DNA from: an uncultured Desulfobulbaceae bacterium
Lineage (GTDB): Bacteria > Desulfobacterota > Desulfobulbia > Desulfobulbales > BM004
Assembly (NCBI GenBank): GCA_947259115.1
Contig: CAMYKS010000007.1
Span: 36,696-100,695 of the forward strand
DNA length: 64,000 nt
Direction of reading: 5' to 3'
The first letter of the stretch is position 1; each line of letters begins with the position of its first letter. Below the pieces are notes generated by a model. The model ran no database searches, was not told the DNA's origin, and saw nothing but the letters and a program-made list of their open reading frames with translations. Positions 35,880-45,510 of this stretch are shown here, piece after piece. The translations under genes and the position numbers were made by a program.

Positions 35880-36617
35880 TTATACCGGGCTTGGCTCTTC
35901 ATCGTCATCATGGTCCTTGATATTTTCCCATTCTTTGATGAAGTCATTGCAGATGTCTTCAAAATTCTCCAACAGCAGGTTAAGTTCTTTGGCCAGGGCT
36001 ATGCATTCCTTAGCAGTTTCCGTGCCCTTATCGGCCTCTTCTGCTGCAGTCTCCTGCACGGAAATGGCAGAACTGGCATGCTCCAGTGATTTATCAGCCA
36101 GAGCGACTATCTTTTTCATGGTGCGCCAGGTCCTCTGCTTATCCCTGAGGGCATCGTTGGTTTCTTCTGCGCAGTCAAGTTCATTATCAGCCGCAAATTG
36201 CAGAGCCTTTAAAAAAAGCAAGCCTATCTTTGCATAGGTGCGGGCCGTATCCGCTTCAGCCCTTGAGGTATAGGAAACAGCAGTGGCCACTGTATCGGTT
36301 GAGGCAGAATGAAATTCCTCAGCCATATCCGTTGAATCGTCTCTATGTTTAGAGGCCGCAGCCAGCATTCGTTCCGCCTCTTCCTTTATCTCCCTTGCTA
36401 TACGGTATTCGTTTTCAGTGCCGCGGTCTTTAATCTGCTGCAGGATTACTTCTGCATTCTCTAAGCCGTCTTCAAGGGTGACCATGGTTTCCTGTGCCTT
36501 GTTCATTGCATCTTCTGCCGCCCTCTCAACAGCAAAAGCATGCTCCACAGCAAAAAACAGAAACGGAAGGGAGGCAGCCAAACAGAGTAATGTCAACGGG
36601 AAGGTCAACTTTTTCAT
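35880..36617 (-). CDS. Exported helical protein of unknown function
   Basis: 245 residues. Signal peptide (LTFPLTLLCLAASLPFLFFA) followed by an almost entirely alpha-helical, Ala/Glu-rich chain (AEDAMNKAQETMVTLEDGLE, AREIKEEAERMLAAASKHR) with two cysteines (LDCAEE, KECIAL) and an acidic end (IKDHDDDEEPSPV). No domain recognised. It is divergent in style from its EPS neighbours and could be a periplasmic coiled-coil adaptor. Confidence 0.6.
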   Translation of the reverse strand: MKKLTFPLTLLCLAASLPFLFFAVEHAFAVERAAEDAMNKAQETMVTLEDGLENAEVILQQIKDRGTENEYRIAREIKEEAERMLAAASKHRDDSTDMAEEFHSASTDTVATAVSYTSRAEADTARTYAKIGLLFLKALQFAADNELDCAEETNDALRDKQRTWRTMKKIVALADKSLEHASSAISVQETAAEEADKGTETAKECIALAKELNLLLENFEDICNDFIKEWENIKDHDDDEEPSPV

Positions 36618-37127
36618 AACATAATCCCAAGCAATATTTACTGAATTATTTTAATGACTTGCAACAGACAATAAGCATCGGCAGGAAATCATACATATTC
36701 CCGGCAGTAACGCAACACACCCCCAACGGCTCCTAAGAATACTCCTTAAATACTTGAAATGTCAATCTGTTTTTCAATTAGACCGGGGGCACATAAAACT
36801 TCAGCCCTGATCAAACAACTATGATTGGCAATAAAAAAGAGTGAGGCAGGAATGGGCGGAGTTCTATTATCTTGAAAAAATATGGCGCTCTTCCAGAAAA
36901 TTGAGGATTTTTTATAACGTTGGTCTCAATGGTTTTTATGAAACAGGGGTCGCGGGGTCGAGGGGTCGAGGGGTCGAGGAAAATATTTTAATTCTAAACT
37001 TATAACTCAAAATTAATACTTTATTCTGTGGTGCGCCCGGCAGGATTGTCCCGCAACGAAACGGCGGGACGTTATGGGGGCATCTCCTAACGCATCAACT
37101 CCGATTTACTCTTTTCTTGCTGCACCG
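36618..37127. other. Gene-free region before tRNA-Arg
   Basis: No gene seen. A tandem GGGGTCGA patch lies at about 36949-36980. At 37028-37047 there is a 20-bp duplicate of the tRNA-Arg 3' end (GTGGTGCGCCCGGCAGGATT), followed by a 7-bp hairpin GTCCCGC / GCGGGAC. Confidence 0.7.
37028..37047 (-). repeat. 20-bp duplicate of the tRNA-Arg 3' end
   Basis: Identical to 37127-37146 (the 3' end of tRNA-Arg with its CCA plus one base), in direct orientation 99 bp away. Could be an attachment-site remnant or the stub of a second tRNA copy. Confidence 0.8.
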
Positions 37128-37204
<77 letters not shown>

Positions 37205-37267
37205 AATATAAAAAACCAGGCCAAAGGTACAAGGTTAAAGGCCAAAGGTCAAAGAGAAAACGCTGGG

Positions 37268-37351
37268 TTCTGGATTCTGGATTCTGGATTCTGGATTCTG
37301 GATTCTGGATTCTGGATTCTGGATTCTGGATTCTGGATTCTGGATTCTGGA
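37268..37351. repeat. Twelve perfect tandem copies of a 7-bp unit
   Basis: TTCTGGA repeated exactly 12 times. The flanks (37205-37260) are of the degenerate AAAGGTACAAGG spacer type. Located just downstream of tRNA-Arg in the gap to the chloride channel gene. Confidence 0.97.
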
Positions 37352-37506
37352 AGTTATTTTTTATCGAGTACCTTTTGCCTGGTACCAAATCTTTACCCAG
37401 CAAATTGTACCTAGTGTCCAGCATCAAGTGTTTTCTCCCCAATCTTTACGCCTGACTCCTGACCTTATTCCATTCGGCTTGCATCCTGTGCCTTATGCCA
37501 TATGCC

Positions 37507-39276
37507 TTACGTAAGTTTTATCGATGCTGTCCTTTCACTGATCCCCTTTAAGAGCACTTCACGGTTATAAGCATCAACCACATCACGCCGTTTCAGCATA
37601 CCGACCACCCACATATCATCAGGTGACTCGACCACAGGGATCTCGGCAATGCCCCGCACGTCAAAATAGGTCATTGCAGTATAAAGGTTGTCGTCAGGGG
37701 TCAGGATAAGCACATTCCTGGTACAGATGTCGCCCACGGTGGCGGAAAGGCGCAGTTCTTTGTCATGGAGAACACCTTTCACATCCTGCATGGATATAAT
37801 GCCGACCATATGGCCTGTTTCATCTACCACCGGGAAATAAAAACTGTCATGGGCCATTTGGAAAATTTTCAGCAGCTGGTTGACATTGGCCTTTTCGCTG
37901 ATGAAATCTACCTCTTCGGTAATCACCTTGCCGACCCGTATTGATTTCATGAGGGCAATTTCCCGGCCCTCATGGATGTCAATCCCCTCACGGGTGAGGT
38001 CAACTGTATCAATGGAATCAGGATTAAGTTTGCTGGCCACTGCCGTACCGATAATACTGGTGAGCATGATCGGGATGATTATCAGATGATTGCCGGTCAT
38101 TTCAAAGAGCAAAAATATTGCAGTTATGGGCGCATGGGTTGAGGCGGCAAGAAAGGCACCGAGCCCGACCGCTGCATAGGCTCCAGAAGAAGCGGTTACA
38201 GTTGGGAAGAAATTATGCACAATGGTGCCGTATGCTCCCCCCAGAACTGCGCCGATAAACAGGGCCGGAGCAAAAACACCGCCTGATCCGCCGGAACCAA
38301 GGGTTACCGCCGTGGTAATAATTTTCAACAAAACGAGAATGGCCATTACCCACATAACGCCATTGCCGGCCAGCACATCCTTAATATAATGGTAGCCGTC
38401 CCCCATTATCTGCGGAAAAAGCATGGCGCACACCCCGATACAGAAAGCGCCGATGATGGGCTTAAAATGCTGGTTTATCTGCAGGTCGGCAAAGCGATCC
38501 CGTATTTCGTAAAAAACATAGATATAAAGGACCGCGACAAGACCCATTATGACCCCTAAAATCATATAGAGCGGGATTTCCGCCAGCGGGTTGATGAGAT
38601 GGAATTCCGGGATGGGAAAAGCCGGGGTTTCACCGTAATAAGACCTGGAAACCACTGTGGCAATGGCTGAAGAGATCACTAAAACAGAAAATGACGATAT
38701 TTCATAAGTACCAAGCAGGACTATCTCCGCTGCAAAAAAGACTCCGGCTATGGGAGCATTGAACATGGCAGCCACCCCCCCGGCACACCCGGCTGCAGTA
38801 TAGACCTTTGTCCGGTTGCCGGACACCCGGAATATTTTTCCAATCAGGGAGCCCAGTGCTCCGCCGACTTGGGCGATAGGCCCTTCTACACCGGCGGAAT
38901 TCCCTGTGCCGATGGTTAATGAACACGAGATGATCTTTAAAATATTTTTCCTGAATTTCATGGAGCCCCCGCGTATATTGACCTTGCGCAGAAACTTGGT
39001 AAAACCGTAGCCGTATATTTCACCGGGAAAGAAAATGGCCAGGGGAATCAGGAGAACCATGCCGCTGATCGGGACAAGGGGCAGCAGGAGAATGTACCAA
39101 CCACCCTGGCTTGCCATGGCATAGCCGGGAACAAAGATGGTGTGGTGCACAAATTCGAGAACCGTGCGGAAACAGATATTGGCCAGCCCAGCTATGACAC
39201 CTATGAGAGATGCAACGAATACCATGCGGGTATTTTCACCCGGCAGGAAAAATTTTCTTACTCGAGCAGTATTCAT
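37507..39276 (-). CDS. ClC-family chloride channel/antiporter with tandem CBS domains
   Basis: 589 residues. Membrane part about 1-430 with the selectivity motifs GTGNSAGVEGP (gating Glu in GxEGP), LGSGGSGGVFAPALFIGAV (GxFxP) and the C-terminal tyrosine region. Two CBS domains follow: about 440-500 (IRVGKVITEEVDFISEKAN) and 505-575 (VGDICTRNVLILTPDDNLYT), which usually bind adenine nucleotides and gate transport. The stop of the upstream HD gene overlaps the start (ATGA). A Glu at the expected proton position (FFAAEIV) makes an H+/Cl- antiporter possible. Confidence 0.92.
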   Translation of the reverse strand: MNTARVRKFFLPGENTRMVFVASLIGVIAGLANICFRTVLEFVHHTIFVPGYAMASQGGWYILLLPLVPISGMVLLIPLAIFFPGEIYGYGFTKFLRKVNIRGGSMKFRKNILKIISCSLTIGTGNSAGVEGPIAQVGGALGSLIGKIFRVSGNRTKVYTAAGCAGGVAAMFNAPIAGVFFAAEIVLLGTYEISSFSVLVISSAIATVVSRSYYGETPAFPIPEFHLINPLAEIPLYMILGVIMGLVAVLYIYVFYEIRDRFADLQINQHFKPIIGAFCIGVCAMLFPQIMGDGYHYIKDVLAGNGVMWVMAILVLLKIITTAVTLGSGGSGGVFAPALFIGAVLGGAYGTIVHNFFPTVTASSGAYAAVGLGAFLAASTHAPITAIFLLFEMTGNHLIIIPIMLTSIIGTAVASKLNPDSIDTVDLTREGIDIHEGREIALMKSIRVGKVITEEVDFISEKANVNQLLKIFQMAHDSFYFPVVDETGHMVGIISMQDVKGVLHDKELRLSATVGDICTRNVLILTPDDNLYTAMTYFDVRGIAEIPVVESPDDMWVVGMLKRRDVVDAYNREVLLKGISERTASIKLT

Positions 39277-40466
39277 ATCTTTTTCGGTATGGGGCAGCCG
39301 TAAAAGGCAGCCTCCTTCAGGAAATAATCGTCAGTCATACCTGCAATAAAATCTCTGACGATTTCCGCCGGCCCATGTTTTTCAACATAATAACGCTCCA
39401 TATTGTCTATCATTTCCGTGAAGATCTCAGATGTTGTTTCCATCTTTACTACCTGGTCAAGATATGTTTCAAAAAGCAAGCGGTAGCAGTTCCGGATTTT
39501 TGGAAACTCCTTTTTGATAACCGGATTCATGTAAATGTACCGGTAATTGAAGGCTTTCAATTCTTTGAGGCTGTCGCTGACCCCGGAGCTGAAACCGATG
39601 GAGTCCCGGGCAAGCTCACCACCCTGCCCCGACGCAAGACTGTTTGTTATCAGATCCTCCACCAAGTGGTAGACAATGGTGCCGTTGGTATCACCCAGTA
39701 CCTTTCGGCAGCTGCCGGGGATGTCGCTGCGCTTGATGAGCTTTAGCTCAATGGCATCCTCAATATCCCTGCCTATATAGGCTATGGTATCGCTCAAGCG
39801 CACAACACTGCCTTCCAGGGTCATGGGGGAGAGTTCAACGTTCGGATCTTTGCTTTTTGCCAGCAATTCACGGTCAAAAACTGCAAAATCCTTGCCGCGC
39901 TCGGGCTTCAAAAAACGGCTGTGTATCTCACCGTCGTGGCAGAGGATGCCATCCAGGGTCTGCAGGGTCAGGTCCCAGCCCTGGCCCTTTTTTTCAATAT
40001 TTTCCAAAAACTGGATACTCTGGACATTGTGCTGAAACGGGGGAAGCCCATGTTCGCTGCAGAGCTGGGCCAATTCCTTTTCGCCATCATGGCCGAAAGG
40101 AGGATGGCCGATATCATGTCCTAAGCCGATGGCTTCAATAAGGTCTTCATTAAGCCGCAGGAAGCGGCCTATGGTGCGGGCAATCTTAGATACCAGCTGC
40201 ACATGCAGCACCCGGTGGGTGATATGGTCGTTGCTGACCATGTAGAACACCTGGGTTTTGTCAATATATCTGGTATAGGCCCTTGAATGCAGAATCCTGT
40301 CAGCATCAAGGGCAAAGGCCTGGCGATGCCCCGTCTGCTTTACCTGCCGGCGCCGGATACCATCGCGACTCAAAGTTGCAAGGCTGCAGAGGTGGTTTTG
40401 TTCACGCTCATCAAGCCTTTCCTTTAAATCCAAAAGCTTTGAAATTTTATAATCTTCAGTACTCAT
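39273..40466 (-). CDS. dGTP triphosphohydrolase-like HD protein
   Basis: About 397 residues from the ATG at 40466 (MSTEDYKISKLLDL). HD metal motif: HVQLVSKIARTIGRFL, then GLGHDIGHPPFGHDGE (H..HD), and a later Asp in VVRLSDTIAYIGRD. The N-terminal RDADR-like stretch FALDADRILHSRAYTRYIDK, followed by TQVF, is typical of the dGTPase family. It hydrolyses dNTPs to nucleosides and tripolyphosphate and so tunes nucleotide pools. Coupled to the ClC gene by an ATGA overlap. Confidence 0.88.
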   Translation of the reverse strand: MSTEDYKISKLLDLKERLDEREQNHLCSLATLSRDGIRRRQVKQTGHRQAFALDADRILHSRAYTRYIDKTQVFYMVSNDHITHRVLHVQLVSKIARTIGRFLRLNEDLIEAIGLGHDIGHPPFGHDGEKELAQLCSEHGLPPFQHNVQSIQFLENIEKKGQGWDLTLQTLDGILCHDGEIHSRFLKPERGKDFAVFDRELLAKSKDPNVELSPMTLEGSVVRLSDTIAYIGRDIEDAIELKLIKRSDIPGSCRKVLGDTNGTIVYHLVEDLITNSLASGQGGELARDSIGFSSGVSDSLKELKAFNYRYIYMNPVIKKEFPKIRNCYRLLFETYLDQVVKMETTSEIFTEMIDNMERYYVEKHGPAEIVRDFIAGMTDDYFLKEAAFYGCPIPKKI

Positions 40467-41180
40467 AGTATTACCGGTATAGCAGACATATTGGCTGCCA
40501 TACATTTTATTACACTGGATTTTCAATAAATTTATCTATAGTATTAATTCTCTGAGATTTATAGGCTCACATTAAACTGAAGGCACACCATAGAGCCTGA
40601 AGGGCCGCAGTGCAAGATAAAATGTCCCTCAATGCCGGTTTCCAGGCATCAGGACCCGGGGCGATGGGGCGATGGGGCGAGGGGGCGAGAAAAAATTATA
40701 ACTTTTTCATATATCACTTCTCAACTTCATTTTTTAAAGTGGCTCTTCATGAAACCCAGCTTTCATCTTCCTGGACTCCCGCCTTCGCGGGAGAGACGCT
40801 GTCTTTTTACAATGTCATTCCTGCGAAGGCGGGAGGTAAGCACCCTTTCAGGGCACTCTTTTTAGTACACCCTTAAAAACAGGGCATAAACCCCCTTGAG
40901 GGGTATAAACGACCAGAGGGAGACTCCGATCTAGCCCCCATAGACCGATCAAAGAGTGAAAAAGTGTCTTTAGCTGAGTTTTCTATATAGCCACTTTTTT
41001 TATAGTTGTCTGCAGATTTAGAATCTGTCCCCATATCAACATTAACTTTTTACCCTTGACCCCTCGACCCCTTGAATCCTTGGCCCCTTTCTTTATAACC
41101 TGCCGGCAATTGACAAACCTTTAACCAAGTATTTATAGTACAAAAAAAGTTACATACCAATACAGGAGGACACCCCAGCC
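40467..41180. other. Gene-free region rich in dispersed repeat fragments
   Basis: No gene supported. Contains facing copies of a GACTCCCGCCTTCGCGGGAG / TCCTGCGAAGGCGGGAGG string (40774-40835), a CCCTTAAAAACAGGGCATAA module (40868-40909), the inverted 22-mer at 40910-40931, a degenerate copy of the ATCTGTCCCC palindrome (41007-41032), and a CCTTGACCCC spacer (41050-41090). A patchwork of insertion-derived pieces. Confidence 0.6.
41007..41032. repeat. Degenerate copy of the ATCTGTCCCC palindrome
   Basis: TTGTCTGCAGATTTAGAATC followed by TGTCCCC. Related to the perfect 25-bp palindromes at 10491 and 58997, with changes in the left arm. Confidence 0.55.
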
Positions 41181-41402
41181 ATGAAGATATCCATCAAATA
41201 CTGCAAACAATGAAACTATCTTCCCAGGGCTTCCAGTATGGGGGACGAATTAAAAAAGAATCTTGGGGCGGAGATTGAACTGATTGCAGGATCCAATGGT
41301 ATTTTTGATGTTACTGTTGATAGTAAAATGGTTTTCTCAAAATCAGAACAGGGCCGCTTTCCCCAGGCAGATGAAATCATCAGCCTCATCCGGCAAGTCT
41401 AA
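41181..41402 (+). CDS. SelW-like Rdx selenoprotein (Sec at internal TGA)
   Basis: 73 residues with one in-frame TGA (41211-41213) read as selenocysteine. ATG preceded by AGGAGGA. Residues 1-17 read MKISIKYCKQUNYLPRA; Cys8-x-x-Sec11 is the redox motif of the SelT/SelW/SelH family. The C-terminal half, GSNGIFDVTVDSKMVFSKSE then QGRFPQADEIISLI, matches the family's conserved G-x-F-[ED]-V and GRFP blocks. After the TGA, TTCCCA (41221-41226) can pair with TGGGGG (41239-41244) around a G-starting 12-nt loop, a possible but weak SECIS. Expected to be a cytoplasmic thioredoxin-fold redox protein. Confidence 0.85.
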
Positions 41403-41450
41403 AAACTTCAGGCAGCATAATTTTATTCAACTAACCGCTGCTTCAACTTG

Positions 41451-41954
41451 CTATGTAACTTGGGGTTTTTTGAGCGTATTTGACAAACATTGCCCACAGC
41501 TCTCCTTCGTTCTGCCCTTTTCACAGTATTCGGAAAAGCCTGCTATCAGGTCGGCACCACCGCGGGGGCAGACCTCAATAAATTTAACAAAACGAATCAG
41601 GCGGTCAATGACCTCTGGTGGTGCGGCATGTTCTATACGGCAGGCGCTTTCCTCGGCAATGGTGTCATCAATTGCCAGTACTTTGATAAAAAACTCTTTG
41701 AGCGCCACGTGCCGCCGTATTACATCCTCGGCCACCTCCTTGCCTTTTTCGGTGAGGGTGATCACTTCATAGGGCTCATAATTAACCAACCCTTTTTTAG
41801 AAAGAGCCCGCAGGGCTTCAGTAACTGAAGCATTGCTTACCTTCAATCGCTTGGCTATTTCTTTGCCCCTGGCCACCTTTTTTTCATTCACAATGTGGGC
41901 AATGGCTTCAATATAGTCTTCAAGGCTGGCACTGAGGCTTATCAAATTACTCAC
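41451..41954 (-). CDS. DtxR/MntR-family metal-dependent repressor
   Basis: 167 residues. N-terminal winged helix (EDYIEAIAHI, GKEIAKRLKVSNASVTEALR, LSKKGLVNYEPYEVITLTEK) and the metal-binding/dimerisation helices RRHVALKEFFIKVL and EESACRIEHAAP. The C-x-x-E-H pattern (ACRIEH) resembles the Cys102-Glu105-His106 site of DtxR rather than the Glu-based MntR site, favouring iron, though this is not conclusive. The C-terminus has a Cys-rich tail (YCEKGRTKESCGQC). Convergent with the selenoprotein gene. A DtxR-box-like palindrome lies over the hyb promoter 4 kb away. Confidence 0.85.
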   Translation of the reverse strand: MSNLISLSASLEDYIEAIAHIVNEKKVARGKEIAKRLKVSNASVTEALRALSKKGLVNYEPYEVITLTEKGKEVAEDVIRRHVALKEFFIKVLAIDDTIAEESACRIEHAAPPEVIDRLIRFVKFIEVCPRGGADLIAGFSEYCEKGRTKESCGQCLSNTLKKPQVT

Positions 41955-42218
41955 TGGCTCCTCTGGTTATTATTTCATGGGGACAAAAAGAGACACCTTG
42001 TCTGCTTTCACAAGGTAGGTTCCCGGTATCTTTTTTATTGTAATTCTTACTTTTTACATTAATTTCTGGACGAGTCAAGTTCTATTGCATTCTCCATAAA
42101 TTGCGCTATAGAAAGGTTGTCAGCCAAGTAAATCACTTGGCCGACAGATGTTACGGGCGTAACTGAATGTATCAGGCCCATTGCTGACTGTACTACTTTA
42201 TAATATTGTATTCCAATT

Positions 42219-43922
42219 ATGCTGCGCGAATTGAAAATTAACAACCTGGCTCTCATTGAATCACTGCATCTGGTATTAAGCGGGCCCGAAACAAATGGAG
42301 CTTTGTCATCCCTTGTTGTACTGACCGGTGAAACCGGAGCAGGCAAATCCATCATCCTGCAGGCACTTAATCTGCTTTCCGGCTGCAAGGCCTCAAGCGC
42401 CTGGCTAAGAACCGGGGCTGATTCAGCCTCTGTGGAAGCCTTTTTTGACATAGAGCCGAACAAAAAAAATCTCCTGGCCGGGCTCCAAAATAAAGGATTT
42501 GCTGTTGAAGACAGTCTGATACTTAAGCGCATAATAAGCAGAAAGGGCAGAAGCCGCTATTTCATCAATGACAGTATGGCAACTGCAGCACTGGTAGGGT
42601 CTGTCTGCGAGAACCTCTTTTCAGTAGCCAGCCAGCATGAACACCAGATGCTGCTTCATCCCCGCAGCCATCTTGATTTCATAGATTCTGTGGGCGAGCT
42701 CTGGGGCTTGCGTGAGCAATTTGGGGAATTATTTTCAAAGTGGAAGGATTTAAAAGCCCATCAGAAAAAACTGCAGCAGCTGGAGCAGGACCGGGAACAG
42801 CGGCGGGACCTTCTTTCCTTCCAACTGCAGGAAATCAGGGACAGCGCCATCAGTGCAGGGGAGGATGAGGAACTGGCAGTGGAGAAAAAAATTCTCCGGT
42901 CATCTGATACGCTCCATGACCTGGGCCGGCTGAGCTACAATATTTTATCTGACACAGTCACCGGCAGCCTGGCCCAAGTCCGTAAAAACCTTGAACAGAT
43001 GGCGCACTACGATGAAACGGTGCATGAAATAGCTGAAAGGATAACGAGCAGCAGCTATGAGGTTGATGATCTGACCCTGCAGCTGAACCAGTACCTTAAT
43101 AATATACCCAATGATCCCACACGGCTCGAAGAAATTGAGGTGAGAATCGACCTGCTGCAGAAACTGAAACGAAAATATGGTGGCCCGCAAATGCAACTGC
43201 CAGTTGTTTTACACTATGCAGACCAGGCTCATCAGGAACTTGCCGATCTTGACACAATGGACCAGAAACTTGCAGGTATTGGGAAAAAACTGACAGACCT
43301 TGAAAAGGAAATCACTGTTAGAGCTGAGGCACTCTCTCAATCCAGAAGCAAAACCGCCGACCGACTCAAAAAAGCTATCAGCCGGGAACTGAATACCTTG
43401 AGTTTTGCAACAGCTGAATTTAAAACTGAATTTGAATCTGTCGAGAAAAACCTCCATGAACTGACGCAGACCGGCTGGGATCGAGTGGAATTCATGTTTT
43501 CCGCAAACCCGGGTGAGCCACTGAAACCTCTGGCAAAGATAGCATCGGGAGGAGAACTGTCCAGGCTGCTGCTGGGCCTCAAATGCATTCTGGCCCGCAG
43601 GGACCAGGTAGGAACAGTGATATTTGACGAGGTTGATGCCGGCATAGGCGGCCAGGCTGCAGAAGACATTTCCCAGAAAATAAAAGAATTATCAGGCCAC
43701 CATCAGGTTCTTTGCATTACACATCTGCCGCAGATCGCAGCAAAGGCTGATGAGCATTTCCGGGTTGACAAGGCCCTGCGGAACAGAAGAACCATTACAG
43801 AGATAAGCCTGCTTGACGAGGATAGCAGGGTATCTGAACTGGCCCGTATGCTTTCCGGGGATTCCGTCACAGAGGAAACTCTTGCCTTTGCCAAGGAGTT
43901 GTTGCAGAAAGGGAAAGGGTAA
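42219..43922 (+). CDS. recN: DNA repair ATPase RecN
   Basis: 567 residues, SMC-like. The N-terminus MLRELKINNLALIESLHLVL and Walker A LTGETGAGKSIILQALNLLS (near 40) are diagnostic. Middle coiled coil about 160-390 with the hinge-like zone; C-terminal signature KIASGGELSRLLLGLKCILA and Walker B TVIFDEVDAGIGGQAAEDIS. Acts in double-strand break repair in the nucleoid. A TATAAT hexamer lies 15 nt before the ATG and there is no Shine-Dalgarno sequence, so the mRNA may have a very short leader. Confidence 0.96.
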   Translation: MLRELKINNLALIESLHLVLSGPETNGALSSLVVLTGETGAGKSIILQALNLLSGCKASSAWLRTGADSASVEAFFDIEPNKKNLLAGLQNKGFAVEDSLILKRIISRKGRSRYFINDSMATAALVGSVCENLFSVASQHEHQMLLHPRSHLDFIDSVGELWGLREQFGELFSKWKDLKAHQKKLQQLEQDREQRRDLLSFQLQEIRDSAISAGEDEELAVEKKILRSSDTLHDLGRLSYNILSDTVTGSLAQVRKNLEQMAHYDETVHEIAERITSSSYEVDDLTLQLNQYLNNIPNDPTRLEEIEVRIDLLQKLKRKYGGPQMQLPVVLHYADQAHQELADLDTMDQKLAGIGKKLTDLEKEITVRAEALSQSRSKTADRLKKAISRELNTLSFATAEFKTEFESVEKNLHELTQTGWDRVEFMFSANPGEPLKPLAKIASGGELSRLLLGLKCILARRDQVGTVIFDEVDAGIGGQAAEDISQKIKELSGHHQVLCITHLPQIAAKADEHFRVDKALRNRRTITEISLLDEDSRVSELARMLSGDSVTEETLAFAKELLQKGKG

Positions 43923-44149
43923 AACAGGGGCCAAGGAGTCGAGGGGTCAAGGGTGAAAACTGGTGCAATTGTTGTTAAACTGTCGCTGGTAAATAAGTAA
44001 TTTCCTCTTCAATCTTAAAAAATTTATTTTTTAATTCAAATAAACATCTACAGGCATTTAATACCCTTATTTTTTGTTTTGAATTTGATTATAATCTTTT
44101 CCAACCCTCGAAACCTTGAACCCTTGAACCCTCGAAACCTTTTATTGCC

Positions 44150-45166
44150 ATGACCGACAAACAAACTACAGCGCTCGCTCTCTACTCCGGTGGCCTTGAC
44201 TCCACCCTGGCCTGTCGTGTGGTGGCGGAACAGGGTATAAAAGTTGTGGCCGTAAAATTCGTCACACCTTTTTTCGGCTATGACCTTCTGCTCAAAAAAC
44301 AGGAATATATTGAAGAATCAAAAGAAAAATTCGGCATCGACGTCATTTTAAAAGATGTAACAGTGCCATACCTGGAACTGCTGAAAAAACCGGCCCATGG
44401 TTTCGGCAGATACTTCAACCCCTGCATTGATTGCAAAATTTTCCTGCTTGCAGAAGCAAAAAAGATGATGCCCGAGATCGGGGCATCATTTCTCGTCACC
44501 GGTGAAGTTGTCGGCCAGCGCCCCATGTCACAGCGGCGCGATGCATTACGGGCCATCGAACGGGACAGCGGCTGCGAGGGTATTTTACTGCGTCCCCTTT
44601 GTGCCAAAAACCTGAAACCGACACGGGCTGAACTTGACGGCCTTATTAACCGGGAGCAATTGCTTGCTTTCAGCGGCCGCAACCGGACACCGCAAATGAA
44701 GCTGGCAGAGCGATTCGGCATCACCGATTATCCCAGTCCGGCAGGCGGCTGCATCCTTGCAGACCCGATCCTCAGTGCACGTATCCAGAAATACTACCGG
44801 CAAAACCAAAAGATCGTGCCGGAGGACATCCTGCTGCTCATGGTCGGGCGCCAGTTCAGGCTGCCCAGCGGTGGCTGGCTTGTGGTCGGACGCGATGAAA
44901 AGCAAAACGAAAAGATTGAAGCCCTGCGGCGGCCCGATGACTGGTTGCTGCAGCCAAGTGTTATCCCCGGCCCTACAGCTATTCTGCGCCACAGCACGGA
45001 TGCAGAAGAGCTTGAGACAGCTGCGGCGATAGTGACCCGTTACGCTAAAAAGTCAGCCCTTGTTGATGGAACTGCAATAATTATTGCCGAGCGTAGAGGT
45101 ATTTCACGCGAAATGGAAGCCTCTGCCCTTGATGACTGCATATTGAAACCATGGCTGCAAAGATAA
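44150..45166 (+). CDS. PP-loop ATPase, tRNA thiolation-like (MnmA/ThiI relative)
   Basis: 338 residues. N-terminal PP-loop ALALYSGGLDSTLACRVVAE (SGGxDS) binds ATP for adenylation. Two conserved cysteines appear as FNPCIDCKIFLLAEAKK and later PSPAGGCILADP, a pattern of 2-thiouridine-type enzymes. VTGEVVGQRPMSQRRDALRA is a family block. The C-terminal ~120 residues are a separate unassigned domain (FRLPSGGWLVVGRDEKQNEK). It probably modifies tRNA or another sulfur acceptor; the exact substrate is uncertain. Stop overlaps the cytochrome gene by 16 nt. Confidence 0.78.
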   Translation: MTDKQTTALALYSGGLDSTLACRVVAEQGIKVVAVKFVTPFFGYDLLLKKQEYIEESKEKFGIDVILKDVTVPYLELLKKPAHGFGRYFNPCIDCKIFLLAEAKKMMPEIGASFLVTGEVVGQRPMSQRRDALRAIERDSGCEGILLRPLCAKNLKPTRAELDGLINREQLLAFSGRNRTPQMKLAERFGITDYPSPAGGCILADPILSARIQKYYRQNQKIVPEDILLLMVGRQFRLPSGGWLVVGRDEKQNEKIEALRRPDDWLLQPSVIPGPTAILRHSTDAEELETAAAIVTRYAKKSALVDGTAIIIAERRGISREMEASALDDCILKPWLQR

Positions 45167-45510
45167 CCGTTGTGAGACAATATACCCGGCATGCCATAAA
45201 GAAATCATCCGGTTTTATCCTGGTTTGCTTCATAATTTTCTCGGCAGCTATTCTTATTTCCGGATGCTCCATGACCTACAACGGCGAAAAAATTTTCTTC
45301 CGGGAGGGCTGCATCCAGTGTCATAGCTTTAAAGGCAGGGGAGGCAGAATGGGACCGGATCTCTCAGCTATAACCAATATTCGAAGCGACAGCTGGATTG
45401 AGAACTATCTAGATGAGCCCAAGAAAATATATCCCTTGACCAGGATGCCATCTTTCAAATATCTCTCCCGCGCCAAACGCAAGGCAATCATTACATACCT
45501 CAAAAACTGA
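45151..45510 (+). CDS. Small monohaem cytochrome c lipoprotein
   Basis: 119 residues. Lipoprotein signal ending ILISGC, then one haem site REGCIQCHSFKGRGGRMGPD (CxxCH) and the distal Met in LTRMPSFKYLSRA. The fold is class I cytochrome c of about 80 residues. Membrane-tethered in the periplasm, where it could pass electrons to or from the hydrogenase encoded 320 bp downstream, but they are not obviously one operon. Overlaps the upstream ATPase gene. Confidence 0.85.
   Translation: MAAKITVVRQYTRHAIKKSSGFILVCFIIFSAAILISGCSMTYNGEKIFFREGCIQCHSFKGRGGRMGPDLSAITNIRSDSWIENYLDEPKKIYPLTRMPSFKYLSRAKRKAIITYLKN

Noticed and set aside
42059..42532. Small minus-strand ORF overlapping the recN start
   Set aside because: Most of it lies opposite recN coding sequence. 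The 40 residues outside (MGLIHSVTPVTSVGQVIYLA...) look protein-like but have no ribosome binding site or recognisable family.
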